Shown piece by piece: positions 6,759 to 13,876 of a DNA stretch of 19,397 bases (positions are counted from its first letter, which is position 1; every line of letters starts with the position of its first letter). The position numbers and the translations under genes were made by a program. The DNA comes from SURF-32 sp964648365 (GTDB lineage: Bacteria; Planctomycetota; Phycisphaerae; UBA1845): assembly GCA_964648365.1 (NCBI GenBank), contig CAZYLK010000115.1, positions 1 through 19,397 of the forward strand, read 5' to 3'. Under the pieces are notes generated by a model. The model did not search any database. It was not told the DNA's origin and saw nothing but the letters and a program-made list of their open reading frames with translations.

Positions 6759-6784
6759 TGTGGCGCCGGGCTTCAATCGGTGTC
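6757..6784 (+). repeat. Hairpin repeat GATGTGGCRCCGG, copy 2
   Basis: GATGTGGCgCCGGgcTTCAAtCGGTGTC matches 5951-5978 in its conserved arms; the stem is less perfect here. The two copies bracket the toxin/antitoxin cassette in direct orientation. Confidence 0.5.
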
Positions 6785-6837
6785 TTCGTTCCGCACGTTA
6801 CGGCCGGAATCGCTATGCCCACCCCCCCGGCATCGGG

Positions 6838-6843
6838 TAATCT
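6838..6843 (+). promoter_or_regulatory. -10 box of kinase 1, leaderless arrangement
   Basis: TAATCT (6838-6843) lies 9 nt before the GTG start at 6853. No purine-rich ribosome binding site exists in between (CTCCCCCCT), so transcription would start at or next to the start codon. No good -35 box is visible. Confidence 0.45.
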
Positions 6844-6852
6844 CTCCCCCCT

Positions 6853-9591
6853 GTGACGACGATCGGTTCATTTCAAGTCGAGCGCGAACTCGGCCGCGGC
6901 GGCACTGGCGTTGTTTACCTTGCCCGCGACACGAGGCTCGACCGGCTCGTCGCCATCAAGGCGCTGCCGGACGCGCTTGCCGACGAGCCGGACCGCCTTG
7001 CCCGTTTCGAGCGCGAGGCGAAGCTGGTCGCATCATTGAGTCACCCTGGCATCGCCGCGGTCCACGGTCTTCAAGAGCACGACGGAAAGCACTACCTCGT
7101 CATGGAATACGTCGAGGGTGAGACGCTGGCCGCCCGGCTGAAGCGCGGGCGATTGCCGCTGGAGGAATCTCTCGGGATCGCCGTGCGAACCGCCGAGGCG
7201 TTGGAAGCGGCTCACGAAAAAGGCCTGATTCACCGGGATCTGAGGCCCGGCAACGTAATGCTGACGCCCGAGGGCGCCATCAAAGTGCTGGACTTCGGGC
7301 TGACGAGAGCGGCCGATGCGGACAGCGCGCGAGTGGGCAGCGGGTCGGGGTCCGATCCGGACTCGCCGGCCATGACGGTCACCCTGCCGGCAAACGCCCA
7401 GACCCCAACCTTTCCGGCCGTGATACCGGGCGCGACGGCGTACACGAGTCCCGAGCAGGCAAGCGGAAAGGCGGTGGACAAGCGCAGCGACATTTTTTCA
7501 TTCGGCTGCGTGCTCTACGAAATGCTGACGGGCGTTCAGGTCTTCTCGGGCGACAGCGCTGCGGCTTTGCTGGCGGCCATCACCCACGTCGAACCGGACT
7601 GGTCGCGGCTTCCCTCCGCGACGCCGACGCGCATTCGGGAACTGCTCGCCAGCCTGCTGGAAAAAGACCGCAAGCAGCGGCTGCACGACATTGGCGATGC
7701 GCGGCTGGAACTCGAAAGCGCCATCCGCGGCCGCGAGTGGGTTTCGCAAAACGCCCCAGGGATGGGGAGACGCCGCAAGTCCATCGCTGCGTCGGTGTCC
7801 TGGCTGTTCGCCTTTGCGTCCCTGGGTCTGGCCGCCGTCGTTTTGCTCAGTTCCGGGGCCAGTTCCGATACACGGCGCCTTGCTTCGACGCGGACGCCCG
7901 TCCGGCTGCGGGCCGATCTGCCCGAAGCGCCTCTGACGAACGTGTTCGACACAGGGTTGCTGGCCGTCACCGCCGACGGGAGCAAGCTCGCCTACGTCAG
8001 CGAGAAGGACGGCCCGCGAGGGTCCGTGGTCGTCCGGCGCATGGACGACGCGCGGGTTCAGCGGCTCACGCTTTCATCGCGAGACATGGCGCCCGGGCTC
8101 TTGCCGTCGGACGCGATGTTCTCTCCGAACGGATCGATGGTCGCGGGTTTCAGCCAGAGCGATCTGTTCATCACGCCCGTCGGCGGGGGTGAACCGACGG
8201 CGCTCTATCGAGGCCCGAGCTACGTCGCGAGCAAGGGCGGCGCCTGGAGCGACTCGGGGATCATCTTCTGCCCGGCGCCCAACGCCGGGCTGCTGCGCAT
8301 CTCGGAACGGGGCGGGGAAGCGGAGACGCTTACGACGCCCGACGCCGCCCGCGACGAGATATCGCACCGCTGGCCGGACTTCCTGCCCGACGGACGACAC
8401 GCACTGATGACCGTGAAGACGTCGGGCATCCTCACCTTCGACGACGCCGAGATCGCGCTGCTGGATATGGAAAGCCGTACCTGGAAAACCATCATCCGCG
8501 GCGGCTCGTACGCCCGCTACGTTCCCACCGGACATATCGTCTATGCCCGCAATGGCTCGATCATGGCTGTCGGCTTTGACGCGGCGACGGGACGGGTGAC
8601 CGGGACGCCGGCGGCCGTGCTGTCCGGCGTGATGACCTGCCCAGGCAGCGGCGCAGCGCAATTCGCCGTGGCCAGGGAGGCCGGATCGCTGTTCTACATT
8701 CCGGGCGGGCCGGATCAGCCCCAGCGCGAGCTTGTCTGGGTGGATCAGAAGGGAACGATGGAACCGGTCGATGCGCCAGTCATGTATTACCGCAGCGCGG
8801 TGTTCTCGCCCGATGGAGGCCGCGTCGCGGCCAGCGTCTTCGGCGCATCGGATGCGATCTTTGTGTACGACCTGGCGCGGCGCACCAGCACGCGCATGAC
8901 GTATCGTGGCAACTGCGGCGGCGCCTCCTGGTTCCCCGACGGATCGAAGCTCGCCTACGCGTCGGACGCCGACGGCGCGATGTCGTCTTATGTCGCCGAC
9001 GCGGACGGCTCGGGCCAGCCCGAAAGAGTGGGCAACCGTGGCGTCAACGAGAATACGAGTCTGGTCATGCTCGACGGCCGGCCTGCCCTCGTTCTCGCCG
9101 ACGCAGGCGACATCTGGCTCCAACCCTTTGACGGTGGCCCGCGTCGGGCACTCGTGTCGTCGCAGTTCGATGAAACGCTGCCGCGCGTTTCGCCCGACGG
9201 CCGCTGGGTGAGCTACGCCTCGAACGAGAGCGGCCAGTACGAAGTCTTCATCCGGGCGTTCCCCACCGGCAGCACGCGCAGGCAGGTCTCGGTCGGCGGC
9301 GGCCGGGTCCATTGCTGGGCGCCGGCCGGTGATGCGGTGTTCTACCTCCGCGACTCGGACAACATGCTCCTGCGTGCGTCGGTGAAGATCAGCCAGGCGG
9401 AGGAGGTGGGAACCCCGGAGCCCATGTTCACCTGGCCCGCCAGCGTCGTGGGCGGCGTCGAAGTCTCTCCCAGGGACGGACGGTTCCTCGGGATCCGCGA
9501 ACTGCCGCCGAAGTACGAGGTCTCCCAGGTGCGCGTGGTGCTGAACTGGTTTGACGAGCTTCGCGCCAAGGTTCCGGTTGAAACCCGCTAG
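6853..9591 (+). CDS. Ser/Thr protein kinase with membrane helix and PD40 beta-propeller (kinase 1)
   Basis: This 912-residue protein has three parts. The kinase domain, about residues 4-290, has the glycine loop GRGGTGVVY, the ATP-binding Lys36 in VAIK, catalytic Asp129, and DFG at 147-149, followed by a long Ser/Gly/Pro-rich activation segment before SPEQ. A single membrane helix spans about residues 311-333. The C-terminal, presumably extracytoplasmic, region of about 570 residues is a WD40/TolB-like propeller with PD40 motifs such as FSPDGGRVAAS and WFPDGSKLAYAS. It is likely a membrane receptor kinase that phosphorylates Ser/Thr after sensing by the propeller. The catalytic loop reads HRDLRPGN: Arg131 replaces the usual Lys, although Asp129 and Asn134 are kept. 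The GTG start has no ribosome binding site and follows a -10 box closely. Kinase 2 is a clear paralog throughout, down to the shared VVLNWFDEL ending. Confidence 0.93.
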   Translation: MTTIGSFQVERELGRGGTGVVYLARDTRLDRLVAIKALPDALADEPDRLARFEREAKLVASLSHPGIAAVHGLQEHDGKHYLVMEYVEGETLAARLKRGRLPLEESLGIAVRTAEALEAAHEKGLIHRDLRPGNVMLTPEGAIKVLDFGLTRAADADSARVGSGSGSDPDSPAMTVTLPANAQTPTFPAVIPGATAYTSPEQASGKAVDKRSDIFSFGCVLYEMLTGVQVFSGDSAAALLAAITHVEPDWSRLPSATPTRIRELLASLLEKDRKQRLHDIGDARLELESAIRGREWVSQNAPGMGRRRKSIAASVSWLFAFASLGLAAVVLLSSGASSDTRRLASTRTPVRLRADLPEAPLTNVFDTGLLAVTADGSKLAYVSEKDGPRGSVVVRRMDDARVQRLTLSSRDMAPGLLPSDAMFSPNGSMVAGFSQSDLFITPVGGGEPTALYRGPSYVASKGGAWSDSGIIFCPAPNAGLLRISERGGEAETLTTPDAARDEISHRWPDFLPDGRHALMTVKTSGILTFDDAEIALLDMESRTWKTIIRGGSYARYVPTGHIVYARNGSIMAVGFDAATGRVTGTPAAVLSGVMTCPGSGAAQFAVAREAGSLFYIPGGPDQPQRELVWVDQKGTMEPVDAPVMYYRSAVFSPDGGRVAASVFGASDAIFVYDLARRTSTRMTYRGNCGGASWFPDGSKLAYASDADGAMSSYVADADGSGQPERVGNRGVNENTSLVMLDGRPALVLADAGDIWLQPFDGGPRRALVSSQFDETLPRVSPDGRWVSYASNESGQYEVFIRAFPTGSTRRQVSVGGGRVHCWAPAGDAVFYLRDSDNMLLRASVKISQAEEVGTPEPMFTWPASVVGGVEVSPRDGRFLGIRELPPKYEVSQVRVVLNWFDELRAKVPVETR

Positions 9592-9710
9592 GAAAAAGGT
9601 GTCAGGATGATTTTTGGCGTTAACCACATACATCTGAGACTCACGCGCCTACGCTGACACGGCTAAACGGCGGAAAGCAGCCCCCAAAAATCATCCTGAC
9701 ACCTTTTTCC
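9591..9710. mobile_element. 120-bp MITE/REP-like element with 27-bp perfect inverted repeats
   Basis: Bases 9591-9617 (GGAAAAAGGTGTCAGGATGA, then TTTTTGG) are perfectly complementary to 9684-9710, with 66 bases between them. The element starts on the last base of the kinase 1 stop codon and ends 23 bases before the kinase 2 start. In RNA the arms form a very stable hairpin followed by a CACCUUUUU tract, so it can act as a terminator. It encodes no protein. Arms of the GGTGTCAGGA...CCTTTTT kind occur, as far as I recall, in repeats linked to Y1 (REP-associated tyrosine) transposases; none is encoded here, so the element would be non-autonomous. No target-site duplication was identified. Confidence 0.7.
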
Positions 9711-9725
9711 GACTACTGCTACACT
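9696..9725 (+). promoter_or_regulatory. Promoter of kinase 2, partly within the inverted repeat
   Basis: CTGACA (9696-9701) lies in the right arm of the inverted repeat. TACACT (9720-9725) follows after 18 bases and is 8 nt before the ATG at 9734. The start codon would therefore be at or within 1-2 nt of the transcript's 5' end. No ribosome binding site is present. Confidence 0.55.
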
Positions 9726-9733
9726 GGCCCCTA

Positions 9734-12427
9734 ATGCAGCCGACGTCCATCGGACCCTTCAAGATTCAGCGCGAACTCGGCCGGGGGGGCATGGGTCAGG
9801 TCTTCCTCGCCCGTGACAGCCGCCTGGATCGCCTCGTCGCGATCAAGGCGCTGCCGGAGGCCACGGCGCAGGATCCGGACGCCCTGGCGCGCTTCGAGCG
9901 CGAGGCCCGAATGCTGGCGTCGCTCAACCATCCCGGAATCGGCGCAATCTACGGGCTTGAGGAGGTCGGCGGGCAGCGATATCTGATTCTGGAGTTCATC
10001 GACGGCGAGACGCTGCGCCGGCGCATGTCGCGCGGCGGCTTTCCGATCGATCAGGCGCTGTCCATCGCACAGCGGATCGCCGAGGCCCTGGAAGCCGCCC
10101 ACGACAAGGGGATCATCCACCGCGATCTGAAGCCCGGCAACGTGATGATCACCACCGACGGCGTGGTCAAAGTGCTCGACTTCGGCCTGGCGCGGCCGGA
10201 AGACCCGCCCTACGTCGCATCCCCCGACATGCCGAACTCCTCGACGCCCGACTCACGGGGGCGAAATCTGTCGCCCACCATCCCCGGCGTCATCCTGGGC
10301 AGCCCGGGCTACATGAGTCCGGAGCAGGCGCTGGGCAAGGCCGTGGACAAACGCAGCGACATCTTCGCCTTCGGCTGCGTGCTCTACGAGATGCTGACCG
10401 GCGAACAGGCCTTTCCCGGCGAGAACGTCACGGCGTCGCTGGGTGCTGTGCTGCACCTGGAGCCGGACTGGTCGCGCCTTCCGGAGAACACGCCCGCGCG
10501 CATCCGCGAACTGCTCATACGCGCCACCACCAAGGAGCGACGGCAACGCCTGCACGACATCGGAGACGCCCGCCTTACCCTCGAGCGATCGCTGAACGCC
10601 CGCGAGTGGGAGGCCGCGGCCGGTGACGCCGGATCGGGCCGCGCGGGCAACCCGCTGGCCCGACTGCTTCCGTGGATACTCGCGGCCGCCGCACTTGCCG
10701 TCGCGGCCGTCGGCGCCTGGCGCTCATCGAAGGGCATTGAACCGACGACGGCGGCGCCTGGAGCCATCGTCCGCCTTCGCGCCGATGACGCCGACGCTCC
10801 GCTGACCGCAACCACCGACGTTCCCGCGATGGCCATTTCCGCCGATGGCAGGCAGATCGTCTATCCGGTCACGGTCGAGGGCGGCGGCTGCATGGCCGTG
10901 CGCCGTTTAGACGACTTCAGCTTCGACATCTTTCCGCGATTCGCGTCGGACATATTCTTCGCACCGGACGGGAAGCTCGTCTTCTCCGACAGCGGGGCGC
11001 TGTTCGTCCGTCCCGCCGGCGGAGGTCAACACGTCTTCCTTTACGAGGAGCGGCGCAACATCGCGAGCAAGGGATGCGCCTGGAGCCCGCGGGGAATCCT
11101 GTTCGCCCGCGCTCCCAACTCGGGGCTGTTTCTCGTTCCCGCCAGCGGAGGCGAGCCGCGCGAGCTGACGGTGCCGGATGCCGCCCGCAACGAGGTCTCG
11201 CACCGCTGGCCTGATGTGCTGCCCGACGGCCGGCGCGCCCTGATCACCATCAAGAAGTTCGACACCCTGACGTTCGACGATGCCGAGATCGCCCTGCTGG
11301 ATCTCGACACGGGCACATGGAAAACCATCATTCGCGGCGGCTCGTTCGCCCGATACGCGCGCACCGGCCACATCGTCTACGTCCGCAACGCGTCGATCAT
11401 GGCCGTCCCGTTCGACGTGGAATCAGGCGAGGTCACCGGCTCGCCGGTGACGGTGGTAAGCGGCGTCATGTGGTCTCCCGGCAGCGGCGCGGCCAAGTTC
11501 GCCTTCGCCCGCGACGCGGGCACGCTGGTGTACACACCCGGCGGCAGCGATGAAGAACGCAACGAACTGGTCTGGATCGACATGACCGGACATGTAGAAC
11601 CCGTCGGCGCCCCGGCCATGCGCTACTTTCATTCGACGGTATCGCCCGACGGCACGCGAATCGCCACCAGCGTCTTCGGCGCATCAGACGCCATCTTCGT
11701 GTACGACCTCGTCCGCCGCACCAACACGCGCATCACGTTCCGCGGCAATTGCAGCGATGCGCGGTGGATGCCTGACGGCAAGAGAATCGCCTACGTGTCG
11801 GATGCCGACGGACCGACGGCGGGATACCTCATCAACGCGGACGGCTCCGGCCTGCCGGAGAAGATCGCCGAACGCAGCGCGCGCGGCGGCCGCCGCATCG
11901 CGATGGTGGACGGCCAACCCGTTACGGTCTTCGAAGAGGGCGGAGACATCCTGCTTCAGCCCTTCCACAGCGAATCGCGACAGAAGCTCGTCGCGACGCA
12001 GTTTGACGAGATCGTGCCCCAGGTTTCTCCGGACGGCCGGTGGCTCAGTTACGCCTCCAATGAGACCGGCCAGTTCGCGGTCTATGTCCGCCCCTTCCCA
12101 TCCGGCGAGGGCCGGTGGCAGGTCTTTGCCGGCGACACCTACCATTGCTGGGCGCCTGACAGCTCGGCGATCTACTGCGCCGATTACGACAATCTACGCT
12201 TCCTGCGAGTGCCGTTCCGAGCCGAGCCAGACGGAGTGGAGGTCGGTCCGCCGGAGGTTCTGTTCACCCTGCCGCCGGACATCGGCTTCCAACCCACGAT
12301 GGATCCTTCCGGCACGCGATTCCTCTCCAGCCGAGGCCTGCCGCGCCAGTTTCAAGGCGAACAGGTCTGCGTGGTGCTGAACTGGTTCGATGAGCTGAAG
12401 GCGAAGGTTCCGGGTGGAAGCAACTGA
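9734..12427 (+). CDS. Ser/Thr protein kinase with membrane helix and PD40 beta-propeller (kinase 2)
   Basis: The 897-residue product is a paralog of kinase 1 with the same layout. The kinase domain (about residues 6-295) has GRGGMGQVF, Lys38 in VAIK, the standard catalytic loop HRDLKPGN (Asp131), DFG at 149-151, and GSPGYMSPEQ ahead of VDKRSDIFAFG. A membrane helix (about 311-330, WILAAAALAVAAVGAW) follows. The propeller region has PD40 motifs such as VSPDGTRIATS, WMPDGKRIAYVS and VSPDGRWLSYAS. All catalytic residues are canonical, so this is the more certain active kinase of the pair. The start at 9734 has no ribosome binding site and lies 8 nt after a -10 box. It is likely a membrane sensor kinase; the signal and substrates cannot be told from the sequence. 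Tandem duplication followed by divergence explains the pair. Confidence 0.95.
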   Translation: MQPTSIGPFKIQRELGRGGMGQVFLARDSRLDRLVAIKALPEATAQDPDALARFEREARMLASLNHPGIGAIYGLEEVGGQRYLILEFIDGETLRRRMSRGGFPIDQALSIAQRIAEALEAAHDKGIIHRDLKPGNVMITTDGVVKVLDFGLARPEDPPYVASPDMPNSSTPDSRGRNLSPTIPGVILGSPGYMSPEQALGKAVDKRSDIFAFGCVLYEMLTGEQAFPGENVTASLGAVLHLEPDWSRLPENTPARIRELLIRATTKERRQRLHDIGDARLTLERSLNAREWEAAAGDAGSGRAGNPLARLLPWILAAAALAVAAVGAWRSSKGIEPTTAAPGAIVRLRADDADAPLTATTDVPAMAISADGRQIVYPVTVEGGGCMAVRRLDDFSFDIFPRFASDIFFAPDGKLVFSDSGALFVRPAGGGQHVFLYEERRNIASKGCAWSPRGILFARAPNSGLFLVPASGGEPRELTVPDAARNEVSHRWPDVLPDGRRALITIKKFDTLTFDDAEIALLDLDTGTWKTIIRGGSFARYARTGHIVYVRNASIMAVPFDVESGEVTGSPVTVVSGVMWSPGSGAAKFAFARDAGTLVYTPGGSDEERNELVWIDMTGHVEPVGAPAMRYFHSTVSPDGTRIATSVFGASDAIFVYDLVRRTNTRITFRGNCSDARWMPDGKRIAYVSDADGPTAGYLINADGSGLPEKIAERSARGGRRIAMVDGQPVTVFEEGGDILLQPFHSESRQKLVATQFDEIVPQVSPDGRWLSYASNETGQFAVYVRPFPSGEGRWQVFAGDTYHCWAPDSSAIYCADYDNLRFLRVPFRAEPDGVEVGPPEVLFTLPPDIGFQPTMDPSGTRFLSSRGLPRQFQGEQVCVVLNWFDELKAKVPGGSN

Positions 12428-12443
12428 CGCGGCCGGGGGGGGG

Positions 12444-12497
12444 AAGTAAGGGAGCGAGGGAGTAAGGGAGTGAGGGAGTAAGGGAGTAAGGGAAGAG
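12444..12497 (+). repeat. AGTAAGGG satellite downstream of kinase 2
   Basis: Seven or so tandem copies of an 8-bp unit, (A/G)AGTAAGG with GCGAGG and GTGAGG variants, follow a run of nine Gs (12435-12443) just after the kinase 2 stop. The same unit occurs after fbaB at 5859-5877. The unit is a simple-sequence tract with no coding support. Confidence 0.75.
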
Positions 12498-12578
12498 GCG
12501 CGGCGGCGCACTTTCTCAGTGTGGCGCTCGCTAGCAGGGCGCGACCTGCCAGCTACTAAAGCAGGCGGCAAACGGCCG

Positions 12579-13373
12579 TTAAGGGCGGATGGCGGTGAAG
12601 CCCCCCTCGAATGGCTCGAACCGCGTCACGCCCAACTTCTGCAGCGCGGCCCGGACCGGTTCTGTCGGCGATGCGCCGTAGACCTCGAGCACCCTCCACG
12701 GCGTCTGACAACTGTACTCATTATGATGTTCGTTAACGGCGTACAGGATGCGGAGCACGCGGGCGGCGGGAGTGTCGTCCGCAACGGGCGTGAATGTTGT
12801 AATGCCGGAATACGGGGAGTGCGTCTTGCTAGTATCCCACTCGCGCTGCGCCACGGGAGTGTTGACCGGTGACTGGACGAGCCAGACGCGCATGCGGCGG
12901 CAGAGTTCCGTAGCCCGGTCTCCGAATTCGGGGTCGACGACCAGCGCGACGCGTTCGGTCGCTGGCGCGCTCGCCAATTTCCCGCGCTCCGCGTCATCGC
13001 TCGTCGGCGGCCGCCCGGAGCAGCCCGGGCGGTACCGCGCTTCCATCAGGCAGCGCACGATGCGTTGCACGTCGTTGATCGCCCGCTCGACCGCTGCCGG
13101 GTCGTTGCCGAATATCGTCCGCGCGTCGTCCACCTGAGCCGCACCATTGATGGCGTCTTCGAGAACGGCGCTGCCGATGTGCTCGCGGGCAAGTTGGAAA
13201 GCGTCACCATTGAACACATAGTATCCGCCGATACATTCGAACATGCTCGGATCGTGCCGGACCAGTTCCAGGTAGGCGAGAATAACGAGACACATGACGT
13301 CCTGTGCGACGGCCGGGTCGAGCGCCCTGAGGATGTCGGGAAAGGTCTCGCGCTGTTCAGATTCCCGGTTCAT
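12579..13373 (-). CDS. Hypothetical two-part protein
   Basis: The 264-residue frame is read from ATG 13373. No strong ribosome binding site is visible before it, so the start is uncertain. The N-terminal part (about 1-115, FPDILRALDPAVAQDVMCLV and later) is helical and rather acidic. A Pro/Ser/Glu-rich linker (about 116-138) leads to a second part (about 139-264): ERVALVVDPEFGDRATELCR, MRVWLVQSP, a middle rich in Thr/Pro, a helix with VNEHHNEYS, then WRVLEVYG and a C-terminal GVTRFEPFEGGFTAI. The second part looks like a compact alpha/beta domain conserved in its own right. I recognise neither part by name and assign no function. Amino-acid composition and strand structure argue for a real protein. 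It is convergent with kinase 2, with the AGTAAGGG satellite between. Confidence 0.7.
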   Translation of the reverse strand: MNRESEQRETFPDILRALDPAVAQDVMCLVILAYLELVRHDPSMFECIGGYYVFNGDAFQLAREHIGSAVLEDAINGAAQVDDARTIFGNDPAAVERAINDVQRIVRCLMEARYRPGCSGRPPTSDDAERGKLASAPATERVALVVDPEFGDRATELCRRMRVWLVQSPVNTPVAQREWDTSKTHSPYSGITTFTPVADDTPAARVLRILYAVNEHHNEYSCQTPWRVLEVYGASPTEPVRAALQKLGVTRFEPFEGGFTAIRP

Positions 13374-13419
13374 CGAAGTGAGCGGCCCCTACAGGGCCGG
13401 GCCGCCTGCGTAGCCGCTC

Positions 13420-13440
13420 GCCCAGGCCTTCGGCCTGGGC
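13420..13440. repeat. GCCCAGGCC hairpin repeat
   Basis: GCCCAGGCC (13420-13428) and GGCCTGGGC (13432-13440) form a perfect 9-bp stem with a TTC loop. It is flanked by GCGGCCC/GGGCC half-hairpins at 13382-13404 and CCCTGCAGG at 13453-13461. This clustering of small GC hairpins is typical of dispersed intergenic repeats. The remaining 13374-13550 holds no gene I can support. Confidence 0.55.
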
Positions 13441-13552
13441 TGATAGAATCGGCCCTGCAGGCCGGAAGGCCAAGCGTGTCACAGTTAGCGTCGGTCAACG
13501 ACTCACCGAAGGAGCGCCGATTGACCGCCGTTCGATAGTGAAGCGCCGCCGA

Positions 13553-13857
13553 CGCGCCCCTCTCGACATTCGACATTCGACACGCGCCTTTCGACATTCG
13601 ACATTCGACACGCGCCTTTCGACATTCGACANNNNNNNNNNNNNNNNNNNNNNNNNNNNNNNNNNNNNNNNNNNNNNNNNNNNNNNNNNNNNNNNNNNNN
13701 NNNNNNNNNNNNNNNNNNNNNNNNNNNNNNNTCGACACGCGCCTTTCGACATTCGACATTCGACACGCGCCTTTCGACATTCGACATTCGACACGCGCCT
13801 TTCGACATTCGACACGCGCCTTTCGACATTCGTCATTCGACATTCGACGTTCCGACA
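13553..13857. repeat. Minisatellite built from 7-bp units (28- and 21-bp periods), interrupted by assembly gap
   Basis: The tract repeats CGACATT heptamers with an interspersed CACGCGCCTTT variant. ACGCGCCTTT recurs at 13582, 13610, 13737, 13765, 13793 and 13814. Neighbouring copies are 28, 28, 28 and 21 bases apart, all multiples of seven. Positions 13632-13731 are 100 Ns, a placeholder for an unresolved number of copies. The minus strand is open in all three frames, which yields false reading frames rich in MSNVECRKARV-like text. The 3' end degenerates (CATTCGTCATTCGACATTCG). Confidence 0.9.
13632..13731. other. Assembly gap of 100 Ns
   Basis: The run of exactly 100 Ns is a conventional scaffold gap and does not give the true length. 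It lies within the heptamer-based minisatellite, which probably prevented assembly. Confidence 0.97.
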
Positions 13858-13876
13858 CTCGAGCACCCGTGATACG

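Noticed and set aside
8074..9633. 519-codon open frame antisense to kinase 1
   Set aside because: It is a GC-rich shadow frame of a well-supported kinase/propeller gene; the product is His/Arg/Pro-rich and has no recognisable domain.
13553..13857. Regular repeats that could suggest a CRISPR array
   Set aside because: There are no unique spacers; the whole tract is made of the same heptamer-based units and no cas genes are present.
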